DNA of 5,229 bases. Origin: an uncultured Salinimicrobium sp. (lineage in GTDB: Bacteria; Bacteroidota; Bacteroidia; Flavobacteriales; Flavobacteriaceae). The DNA lies in the NCBI GenBank assembly GCA_946887025.1, contig CAMPJY010000167.1, positions 1 through 5,229 on the forward strand, read 5' to 3'. The position numbers were made by a program, and so were the translations under genes. Under the pieces are notes generated by a model. The model was not told the origin of the DNA. It did not search any database and saw only the letters and a program-made list of their open reading frames with translations. This document shows positions 1 through 5,229 of the stretch, one piece after another; the stretch's first letter is position 1, and every line of letters begins with the position of its first letter.

Positions 1-1119
1 ATAAGCGCTCATTTCGGGCTGCAGATCGTAAGTGGCAACTTTTGGGGAATTGACCATGATCCTGCTTTCACCTTTAAAGGGTTCTTCACGTCCTCCGGAA
101 AAAAAGAAGGTAACGTGTGGATATTTCTCCGTTTCGGCTATTCTGATCTGCGTTTTTCCCTGGTACTCGAGTACCTCTCCTAAAGTAGCTCGGAGGTTTT
201 CTTTTCTATAGACAACGTTGATATTCTGGAAAGTGTCATCATAACGCGTCATGGTCACATAGTACAAGGGAAGTTTTTTCATTCCGTAGTCGGGGAAATC
301 TTCCTGCGACAGGGCCTGGGTGAGCTGTCGCCCTCTGTCAGTCCTGAAGTTAAAGAAAATCACTACCTCATCATCCTTTAAAGTAGCGATCGGTGTCCCG
401 GCCTCATTAGTGAGCACAATCGGTTTTATGAATTCATCCGTAATGCCTTCATCATAGCTTTTCTGAACAGCTTCAGGAGCCGAGCTGGCTTTTTCCCCTT
501 TGCCTTGAACGATAAGATCGTAGGCCTGCTGCACCCTCTCCCAGCGTTTATCGCGGTCCATGGCATAATATCTTCCAATAACAGAAGCTAATTTCCCATT
601 TGTCTGCTTAAGATGAGCTTCAATTTCCTCTATAAATCCTTTTCCTGAATAAGGATCCACATCGCGGCCGTCGGTGAAGGCGTGTACATATTTTTGCTGA
701 ACTCCGAATTCCTCGGCAGCGGTCAGTAAGCCCTTAAGGTGATTAATGTGTGAATGAACGCCGCCGTCACTGAGAAGTCCCATAAAATGAAGTGGCTTAT
801 TATGGGTTTTGGCATAATTAAATGCCTGTTCCAGTACGGGCTCCTGGGACAAGGATTTGTTCTCCACTGCCAGGTTTATTTTTGCAAGGTCCTGGTAAAC
901 TATTCTCCCGGCCCCCAGGTTCATATGCCCCACCTCGCTGTTCCCCATCTGCCCCTCAGGCAGCCCCACGTTCATTCCGTCTGTTCGTAGCCGGGCGTTT
1001 GGATACTTTTTATATAGAGAATCAATGAAAGGGGTATTGGCCTTGGCGACTGCTGAAACCTCCGGATCATCGGATATTCCCCAGCCATCCAGGATCATTA
1101 AAATGACTTTTTTATTCAT
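1..1119 (-). CDS. gpmI: 2,3-bisphosphoglycerate-independent phosphoglycerate mutase, N-terminal 373 residues (runs off window)
   Basis: This enzyme interconverts 3-phosphoglycerate and 2-phosphoglycerate in glycolysis and gluconeogenesis in the cytosol, using two Mn2+ ions and a phosphoserine intermediate. The reading frame is open from ATG at 1119 to base 1, giving 373 codons without a stop. The family is usually about 505-515 residues, so roughly 135 C-terminal residues lie beyond the left edge. Visible hallmarks are the N-terminal ILDGW with metal ligand Asp11, the QMGNSEVGH block with nucleophile Ser61, SDGGVHSH (117-124), TDGRD (149-153), GRYYAMDRDKRW (182-193), the substrate-binding FRTDRGR (258-264), and AETEKYPHVTFFFSGG (328-343) with Lys332. 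The mutase insert is therefore complete, while the later Asp/His metal ligands of the phosphatase domain are outside the window. The start is supported by the family N-terminus and an A/T-rich leader without Shine-Dalgarno sequence. It is transcribed away from the gene at 1381. It is not included as a ready-made ORF in simple calls because both its stop and C-terminus are missing from this window. Identity is near certain. Confidence 0.97.
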   Translation of the reverse strand, partial: MNKKVILMILDGWGISDDPEVSAVAKANTPFIDSLYKKYPNARLRTDGMNVGLPEGQMGNSEVGHMNLGAGRIVYQDLAKINLAVENKSLSQEPVLEQAFNYAKTHNKPLHFMGLLSDGGVHSHINHLKGLLTAAEEFGVQQKYVHAFTDGRDVDPYSGKGFIEEIEAHLKQTNGKLASVIGRYYAMDRDKRWERVQQAYDLIVQGKGEKASSAPEAVQKSYDEGITDEFIKPIVLTNEAGTPIATLKDDEVVIFFNFRTDRGRQLTQALSQEDFPDYGMKKLPLYYVTMTRYDDTFQNINVVYRKENLRATLGEVLEYQGKTQIRIAETEKYPHVTFFFSGGREEPFKGESRIMVNSPKVATYDLQPEMSAY

Positions 1120-1380
1120 GAAAATTTATTTCTGTAAAGATAAGAAACAAAAAATTGTGGTGAGAAATCCATTTTAGGTTAGGTCAGACCTGCCGCTTAT
1201 TTTTTTTAAAACTTAACTATTAATTAAGTATGTTTACAATAAAAATTTATTTTTGCAGTTATCAAAAAAAGGCAGCTGTTGTTTAAAGACCTGAAAAGTA
1301 AAGGATTAGTGGTCTAATTTCGGAGAATGGCACCATCCTTGCATTATTTAAAGTACTTAACCTAACTTTAACAAAAAACT
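1120..1380. other. Divergent intergenic region, AT-rich
   Basis: These 261 bases lie between the divergent starts of gpmI and the plus-strand L,D-transpeptidase gene and must hold the promoters of both. I find no convincing small ORF or RNA gene. The middle part (about 1200-1260) is very AT-rich. Two short palindromes are present: AGGTCAGACCT at 1181-1191 and ATTAG-TGGT-CTAAT at 1305-1318. Either could be an operator, but sequences this short are expected by chance in a region of this size. Confidence 0.6.
1248..1255 (+). promoter_or_regulatory. Candidate Bacteroidota -7 element TATTTTTG
   Basis: TATTTTTG fits the TAnnTTTG -7 consensus of the primary sigma factor of Bacteroidota. It points toward the gene at 1381 and would leave a leader of roughly 120 bases. 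No clear TTG or TTTG -33 element is found about 19-21 bases upstream, so this is only half a promoter by sequence. Chance occurrence in this AT-rich stretch is a real possibility. Confidence 0.3.
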
Positions 1381-2136
1381 ATGCGAAACAAATTAACCTT
1401 AATAGCCACCTTCTTAACAATAACTTTAATATTTACCTCCAGAGCAGAATCCAATTCCTCTGAAATAACTCCCTCCAAAGATTCTGAAATCCTTATTTCC
1501 GAAGTGACAACTTCTGAAGAAAAAGGAGAAGAAAGCATCGATCAGCTGTACAAGGCGTTCACCATGAACAATGCTTCCATGCCTTCGCTGGTGTCCTTTA
1601 CCAACGGGATCACCGGGTACAACAAACTGAAAGCTGAAGGGAAAATTAAGAATGAAATTCTGACCATTGTGGATTTCAGCCTGCCTTCTACTGAAAAAAG
1701 AATGTGGATCCTGGATATGACCAATCAGAAAGTTCTTTTTAACACTTTGGTTGCTCATGGGAAAAACACCGGGACTGATATGGCTACTGAATTTTCCAAT
1801 ATTGAAAATTCTTTTCAGAGTTCTTTAGGATTCTATGTTACTGCCGAAACCTATTACGGTAAGAACGGATTGTCCCTTTTCATCGACGGACAGGAAGAAG
1901 GATTCAACAGCAATGCGCGTCAGCGTTATGTAGTGGTTCACGGAGCAGATTATGCCACTCCTGAATTCATAGAGAGAAACGGAAGATTAGGACGAAGTCT
2001 TGGTTGTCCTGCAGTTCCTATGAACATCTCAAAAGAGGTCATCAATACCATCAAAGGAAACTCTGCATTGTTCATTTATCATACAAATGAGGACTATGCA
2101 AAGAAATCCACTTACCTGAACCCTGCAACCGTTTAA
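1381..2136 (+). CDS. Exported murein L,D-transpeptidase catalytic domain protein (YkuD_2 type)
   Basis: The 251-residue product looks like a secreted protein of the murein L,D-transpeptidase catalytic domain family (YkuD_2), expected to act on peptidoglycan stem peptides in the periplasm. A Sec signal peptide spans residues 1-22: basic MRNK, a hydrophobic stretch to Thr19, then a likely cleavage after Ser-Arg-Ala22. No lipobox cysteine is present. Residues 23-55 are Ser/Glu-rich and probably a linker. The catalytic domain covers about 60-240, with VAHGKNTG (124-131), VVHGAD with His187, and GRSLGCPAVP (204-213) with the presumed nucleophile Cys209. ATG is preceded by ACAAAAAACT, A-rich and without Shine-Dalgarno sequence, as is usual in Bacteroidota. 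It stands alone on its strand, converges with the L,D-transpeptidase at 2133-3767, and overlaps it by 4 bases. Whether it makes 3-3 cross-links, attaches proteins to murein or only trims peptides cannot be told from the sequence. The fold assignment is confident, the exact reaction is not. Confidence 0.92.
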   Translation: MRNKLTLIATFLTITLIFTSRAESNSSEITPSKDSEILISEVTTSEEKGEESIDQLYKAFTMNNASMPSLVSFTNGITGYNKLKAEGKIKNEILTIVDFSLPSTEKRMWILDMTNQKVLFNTLVAHGKNTGTDMATEFSNIENSFQSSLGFYVTAETYYGKNGLSLFIDGQEEGFNSNARQRYVVVHGADYATPEFIERNGRLGRSLGCPAVPMNISKEVINTIKGNSALFIYHTNEDYAKKSTYLNPATV

Positions 2137-3767
2137 GGAGCCGCTGTTAAGGCTTTGTATACCTCTGAATCCAGATCGTATACATCATCAGCAAAATATG
2201 TTTTATCAAGGCCCTTCCAGGCTGTCCAGTAAAAATGGTGCACCTGGATGGGCCTTTTTATTTTGACGTGCTTGGTTTGCCCTGAGGCGATTTGCTTCTG
2301 AATCTGTTCCTTGGTCCAGTCATCCTGATTTTCCACCACGTAAGCCGCCAGATCAATGGCGTTCTCCACTCGTACGCAACCAGAGCTTTCTGCTCTGTCT
2401 GCTCGGTTAAAAAGCGCTTTGGAAGGCGTATCATGCAGATAAATAAGGTACTTGTTCGGGTAAATGATCTTCACCCTTCCCAGGGGGTTTGATGGACCCG
2501 CACTTTGCGAAAACCTGTAATTCTTAACATCAGGACTCGACCAATCAATGTTGTAGGGATCAAGAACATCCCCATTCGGAGCCGTTACTGAAATGTTGTT
2601 GTTGGATAAATAAGATGGATTGGCGGAGGCCTTGGGAACTATATCTTCCTCCTGAATGGTGGGAGGAATATTCCAGAGCGGGTTGATCACGATGTATTCC
2701 AAAGTATCCGTAAAAACAGGTGTCTGTCGCTGCTTTGAACCTGCAATAACATTATGGGTTCGCACCGTATCCCCATCTTTCACTACGGCAAGCTTAAAGT
2801 CGGCCACATTGACCAAAATATAATGTTCCCCAAGGTCGCGAGGGTACCAGCGCCACCTTTCCAGGTTAACCAGGATCTTGTTGTACAGCTGGGAATTGTC
2901 CATATTCAGTTCACTGATGGTCGAATTGCCGATAATCCCATCCGGCTGCAGGCCTTTTTCCTTCTGAAACCGCTTTACAGCAGCTACCAGTTGTTCGTTA
3001 TAAACACTGTCATTTTCGAGGGAATCCAGCCGTACCAATCCGAGTTCCTGTAGCCTTTTGGCCAGGGAGGGAGTGCGTGAGTCGCGGTCGCCTGGTTTTA
3101 TGGCTTCCCCTTCAGTAATTTTAGTGACAGCGCTATCTTTTTCTTTTAATGTCTTATATTCCTGAAGGGATTTTTTTAAGCCTTCGTAAACCGGATGTTG
3201 TGGCTTTACGGATTGTATGGCGGCAGCAATACCTTCCCCTTGTACGGCTTCTTTCAGGATCCCCGGCAGATCGAGATCCTGCCTTTTCAACCCCCAAAGA
3301 GAATAAAGGTCTTTGGGATTTACCTTCCCGTAAAAAAGGTCATGCACGTACTTCAGGAAAGAATCTGTTAACAAAACCTCCCGGGCAAGCCGATCTGTTT
3401 CAGTTAATTCTCCTGAAGCATTTATCAGCTTCTCCAGTCTGGGCGTGTAATAATCTTCAGGAGCAAGACCTTCCTCATCCGCCTTTTCTAATTCCTCTGA
3501 AAACGCGGCACGCCTCTCCTCCTCGTTCCAGATTGGGGCATAGGAAGCGGATTTATAAAATGCCTCTATTTCCTTTGAAAATTCGAGGGATTCTGCGGGA
3601 ATGGAAGCCCAGCCGTCCTCTAATTCCGCTGCGGTAATTTCCACAAAATCATCTTCACCGGAAAACAGGGCATCGGAATCCTTATTATTATTTTTACAGC
3701 CCACCAAAGTGAGGGTAAGGATAAGTGCTACTAAAAACTTTTCTGCTGCTATAGGTATCTTTTTCAT
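2133..3767 (-). CDS. YcbB-like L,D-transpeptidase lipoprotein (scaffold, peptidoglycan-binding and YkuD domains)
   Basis: This 544-residue protein resembles the YcbB/LdtD family of L,D-transpeptidases, which form 3-3 (mDAP-mDAP) cross-links in peptidoglycan. Residues 1-23 form a lipoprotein signal peptide ending in lipobox Leu-Val-Gly-Cys24. The residues after Cys24 (KNNNKDSD) lack the acidic cluster directly behind the cysteine that marks surface-exported lipoproteins in Bacteroidota, so a periplasm-facing position is inferred. An L,D-transpeptidase scaffold domain covers about 50-205, with the YAPIW motif at 76-80. A PG_binding_1 domain spans about 230-290 (FQKEKGLQPDGIIG, 267-280). The YkuD domain covers about 312-485, with YLHDTPSKALF (443-453, His445) and SSGCVRV (461-467) containing the nucleophile Cys464. 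The length is in the family range (E. coli YcbB is about 615). ATG follows an A-rich AAAATAAAAACCCA leader. It lies 50 bases downstream of the GNAT gene ending at 3818 and may be the last gene of that operon. The family is clear; the in vivo cross-linking role is inferred. Confidence 0.95.
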   Translation of the reverse strand: MKKIPIAAEKFLVALILTLTLVGCKNNNKDSDALFSGEDDFVEITAAELEDGWASIPAESLEFSKEIEAFYKSASYAPIWNEEERRAAFSEELEKADEEGLAPEDYYTPRLEKLINASGELTETDRLAREVLLTDSFLKYVHDLFYGKVNPKDLYSLWGLKRQDLDLPGILKEAVQGEGIAAAIQSVKPQHPVYEGLKKSLQEYKTLKEKDSAVTKITEGEAIKPGDRDSRTPSLAKRLQELGLVRLDSLENDSVYNEQLVAAVKRFQKEKGLQPDGIIGNSTISELNMDNSQLYNKILVNLERWRWYPRDLGEHYILVNVADFKLAVVKDGDTVRTHNVIAGSKQRQTPVFTDTLEYIVINPLWNIPPTIQEEDIVPKASANPSYLSNNNISVTAPNGDVLDPYNIDWSSPDVKNYRFSQSAGPSNPLGRVKIIYPNKYLIYLHDTPSKALFNRADRAESSGCVRVENAIDLAAYVVENQDDWTKEQIQKQIASGQTKHVKIKRPIQVHHFYWTAWKGLDKTYFADDVYDLDSEVYKALTAAP

Positions 3768-3817
3768 TGGGTTTTTATTTTCAGATTTGGGTCTTGAATA
3801 AAAAACGGGCAGGAAGA

Positions 3818-4270
3818 TCAGAGGTGTTTATACATGACGATATGGGTGCAAACGTTGGGGATCTCGAAATACTCCCCATAGGTTTTATAGTTGTTTTTCC
3901 TGTAGAATTCCACCGCCGTTTCCCTGGCATTGCACCACAAAAAGCCGATGTTTCTCTGGTCCTTCAGCAAAGTCTCCCCGGCGAGCAACAGTTTTTGTCC
4001 CACCTGCATGTTCCGGGCCTCGGGAAGGACGGCCATACCTCTTAACTGATACTGCTCAGGAATCCTGAACTCCTTGTGGCTGTTTTTAACGAAGCTGGCG
4101 ATCCCGACGAGTTCTTCCCCGGAAAAGGCTCCAAGATGTACTGTTGAGTTTTCGGTGTCCCCCTCAAACCGGACTTCCTCAATGGGCCTTCCGGGGCGCA
4201 GGATCTGCTGGCGGATGGGGTAGGTGGCTTCAGGGGAAATTTCCCTTATACTTAATTCAGATGTTCCCAA
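3818..4270 (-). CDS. GNAT family N-acetyltransferase, TTG start
   Basis: This 150-residue cytosolic protein is a single-domain GNAT acetyltransferase that would transfer acetyl from acetyl-CoA to an unknown amine. The N-terminus (IREISPEATYPIRQQILRPG, 8-27) and the block LWCNARETAVEFYRKNNY (111-128) match a family common in flavobacteria that begins with IREI...ILRPG and ends with a PxxxxHIVMYK strand. Strand beta4 is QLRGMAVLPEAR (75-86). The pyrophosphate loop reads RNMQVG (86-91), whereas the usual form is R/QxxGxG/A: the first glycine is Gln89, so CoA binding may be altered. The start is TTG at 4270. An in-frame stop lies at 4285-4283, no ATG or GTG occurs between, and the next methionine (79) would remove half the domain. 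An AGGAG sequence 4 bases upstream supports TTG. Only 1 base separates this start from the preceding stop, implying translational coupling. The substrate is unknown. Confidence 0.88.
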   Translation of the reverse strand: MGTSELSIREISPEATYPIRQQILRPGRPIEEVRFEGDTENSTVHLGAFSGEELVGIASFVKNSHKEFRIPEQYQLRGMAVLPEARNMQVGQKLLLAGETLLKDQRNIGFLWCNARETAVEFYRKNNYKTYGEYFEIPNVCTHIVMYKHL

Positions 4271-4271
4271 A

Positions 4272-4568
4272 TTACTCCTGGTTTACCTGTACCTCTTTAT
4301 ATTCCCCGTGCCGCTCAAACTGCTTGGCAGCGTAGGTACACCGGGGGTGGATCTTATAATTCTTTTCCCTGGCAAAATCCACCGAATGCTTCACCAGCTT
4401 ACTTGCAAGTCCTTTTCCGCTCATTTTTGGATCCACCTCTGTGTGATCCAGGCTCATGATTCCATCCTCCTGCATGCTGTATAGGAGATGTCCCACAATC
4501 GAGCCGTCCTCCTCAACAAAGAACATTCCCTTTCCTCCGGATTCCTTCTGTTCAATTTTATAATCCAT
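4272..4568 (-). CDS. Small GNAT-fold acetyltransferase of the YjdJ type
   Basis: This 98-residue protein matches the compact Gcn5-related domain known from E. coli YjdJ (Acetyltransf_CG), a minimal acetyl-CoA-binding fold of about 90-100 residues whose substrates are mostly undefined. Visible features are an N-terminal beta hairpin (GMFFVEEDGSIVGHLLYSM, 14-32), the strand MSLDHTEVDP (38-47), an acetyl-CoA loop MSGKGLASKLV (49-59) with glycines 51 and 53, and the C-terminal signature KIHPRCTYAAKQFERHGEY (72-90) with Pro75 and Cys77, corresponding to the family pattern of P-x-C-x-Y followed by FxRHxEY. The loop position usually held by arginine is Ser50. ATG at 4568 lies 3 bases after the clpP stop, and the gene ends 1 base before the next GNAT start, so it is the middle of a coupled operon. 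It is expected to be cytosolic, with no signal peptide. Family assignment is good; no substrate can be named. Confidence 0.88.
   Translation of the reverse strand: MDYKIEQKESGGKGMFFVEEDGSIVGHLLYSMQEDGIMSLDHTEVDPKMSGKGLASKLVKHSVDFAREKNYKIHPRCTYAAKQFERHGEYKEVQVNQE
4275..4279 (-). promoter_or_regulatory. Shine-Dalgarno-like AGGAG deciding the TTG start at 4270
   Basis: On the minus strand, AGGAG is formed by the last two sense codons (CAG GAG) of the upstream gene and is followed by TAAT and the TTG start. The stop codon of the upstream gene sits inside this 4-base spacer. The spacing is short, but other genes in the window lack any such sequence, so it probably helps the weak TTG start and re-initiation by ribosomes that terminate here. 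Confidence 0.5.
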
Positions 4569-4571
4569 ATC

Positions 4572-5123
4572 TTATTTTCCCAGGATTCCGTCGACAATTC
4601 CATATTCCACCGATTCTTCGGCATGCATCCAGTAATCCCTGTTGAAATCCTTGAGGATACGATTGTAGTCCTGATTACAATTTTCGGCGAGAATTCGGGC
4701 GCTCAGGTCACGGATCCTGAGGATCTCGGTGGCCTGGATCTCGATATTGGAGGCCTGGCCCTGGGCTCCTCCGCTGGGCTGATGTATCATGACGTTAGCG
4801 TGCGGCTGAATGAATCGGCGACCCTTGGCTCCCGCAGAAAGCAGGATGGCCGCCATGGAAGCCGAAATTCCCGAACAGATGGTGGACACCGGACTGTTGA
4901 GGGCCTGCATGGTGTCGTAAATTGCAAAACCGGCAGTGACATAACCTCCCGGACTGCTTAAATAAAGCTGGATCTCTTCATGATTCTGACTGTCAAGGAA
5001 AAGCAGTCTTTCCACAACATGTCTGGCAGTTTTATCATCGATCTGGCCCCACAGAAAGATCTTCCGGTCGGCCAGCAGGGTTTTTTCTATCTGGTCCTGA
5101 ATTTTATTTTTTTGTTGCTCCAT
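4572..5123 (-). CDS. clpP: ClpP-type ATP-dependent protease proteolytic subunit, short N-terminal variant
   Basis: ClpP forms a double-heptamer barrel that degrades proteins fed by a AAA+ unfoldase such as ClpX. This 183-residue cytosolic product carries a full triad: Ser89 in SGISASMAA (84-92), His114 in MIHQPSGG (112-119) and Asp163 in NRDYW (161-165). The Ser-His and His-Asp distances (25 and 49) equal those of E. coli ClpP (97, 122, 171). The oxyanion SSPGG (56-60), the handle region QGQASNIEIQATEIL (121-135) and VEYGIVDGIL (172-181) are also conserved. The N-terminus is unusual: the family sequence of type PxVIE..GRGER..DIYSRLL that forms the axial loops is absent, and a charged helix-like segment (MEQQKNKIQDQIEK, 1-14) precedes IFLWGQ. 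ATG at 5123 was chosen for its A-rich leader and ClpP-like length. The frame stays open upstream to the window edge, with another ATG at 5207 (211 residues), which looks less coding. It begins the operon with two GNAT genes; no clpX is visible. This is probably a ClpP paralogue rather than the main one. Confidence 0.93.
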   Translation of the reverse strand: MEQQKNKIQDQIEKTLLADRKIFLWGQIDDKTARHVVERLLFLDSQNHEEIQLYLSSPGGYVTAGFAIYDTMQALNSPVSTICSGISASMAAILLSAGAKGRRFIQPHANVMIHQPSGGAQGQASNIEIQATEILRIRDLSARILAENCNQDYNRILKDFNRDYWMHAEESVEYGIVDGILGK

Positions 5124-5229
5124 TTTTAAATATTTGGCCTTTGCGGCGCAGGTTTCTTTATTTGTTGAATCAGTTAAAAATATGACTATTTTCGCAGAAA
5201 AAGCCATTATGCCGTTAGCTTTTAACAAG
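5124..5229 (-). other. Upstream region of clpP, reading frame open to window edge
   Basis: The clpP frame continues without a stop from 5123 to the right edge, with possible starts ATG at 5207 and TTG at 5228. The extra residues from 5207 (MAFSAKIVIFLTDSTNKETC followed by eight more) show no ClpP propeptide or axial-loop motif, and codon third positions are AT-rich, so I read this as leader and promoter DNA. No TAnnTTTG element with a correctly spaced TTG is visible. Confidence 0.45.

Noticed and set aside
754..1028. Two short plus-strand open frames opposite gpmI
   Set aside because: They overlap the conserved phosphoserine region of gpmI on the opposite strand and show no independent coding evidence.
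1174..1365. TTAGGTTA (1174-1181) and its inverse TAACCTAA (1358-1365) near both ends of the divergent intergenic region
   Set aside because: An 8-base inverted match within about 260 AT-rich bases is expected by chance about as often as not.
1361..1370. TAACTTTA with TTG at 1339-1341 as the promoter of the gene at 1381
   Set aside because: The spacing is acceptable, but the final base of the consensus is wrong and transcription would start only a few bases before ATG, leaving almost no leader.
1426..1758. 110-residue minus-strand open frame opposite the first L,D-transpeptidase
   Set aside because: It is antisense to a signal peptide and catalytic domain that are clearly coding on the plus strand.
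3149..3637. 162-residue plus-strand open frame
   Set aside because: It is antisense to the YcbB-like L,D-transpeptidase, whose domains are fully conserved there. The plus-strand translation has no recognisable motif and a composition rich in Pro/Arg/Leu typical of a shadow frame.
3818..4568. Tandem GNAT genes as a toxin-antitoxin module of the TacT/AtaT kind
   Set aside because: There is no ribbon-helix-helix (DUF1778-like) antitoxin gene beside them, and both proteins fit other GNAT families.
4488..4961. 157-residue plus-strand open frame opposite clpP
   Set aside because: It is a shadow of the conserved clpP coding sequence, with no domain of its own.
4572..5123. ClpP as a phage head-maturation protease
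   Set aside because: No phage capsid or portal genes are adjacent, and the handle region and triad spacing match cellular ClpP.

Overview
The window looks like a chromosomal housekeeping segment from a member of the Bacteroidota, most likely a marine or soil flavobacterium. The evidence is AT-rich, A-rich leaders without Shine-Dalgarno sequences in front of most genes, a TAnnTTTG-type promoter element, a YcbB-like L,D-transpeptidase lipoprotein, and protein sequences of flavobacterial character. This assignment is from recognition, not from a search. I see no tRNA, rRNA, CRISPR array, insertion sequence, prophage or plasmid feature, and no clearly undescribed system.

Layout. From the left edge to 1119 on the minus strand is the N-terminal three quarters of gpmI, the cofactor-independent phosphoglycerate mutase of glycolysis; its end lies outside the window. 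A 261-base divergent intergenic region (1120-1380) separates it from a plus-strand gene (1381-2136) for an exported YkuD_2-type murein L,D-transpeptidase-like protein. That gene runs head-on into a minus-strand gene (2133-3767) for a larger YcbB-like L,D-transpeptidase lipoprotein, and their stop codons overlap in a shared TTAA. So two different L,D-transpeptidase families sit tail to tail.

Right of this, all genes are on the minus strand and tightly packed. Read in transcription order they are a ClpP-type serine protease (5123-4572), a small YjdJ-type GNAT protein (4568-4272), a second GNAT acetyltransferase with a TTG start (4270-3818), and, after 50 bases, the L,D-transpeptidase lipoprotein. 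Gaps of 3 and 1 bases between the first three genes make a translationally coupled operon very likely; membership of the L,D-transpeptidase is plausible but less certain.

Functionally the window combines central carbon metabolism, cell-wall cross-linking or anchoring in the periplasm, and cytosolic protein turnover and acetylation. The points most worth a second look are the ClpP paralogue, which has an intact catalytic triad but lacks the usual N-terminal axial-loop sequence, its coupling to two acetyltransferases, and the overlapping convergent L,D-transpeptidase pair with no visible terminator between them.
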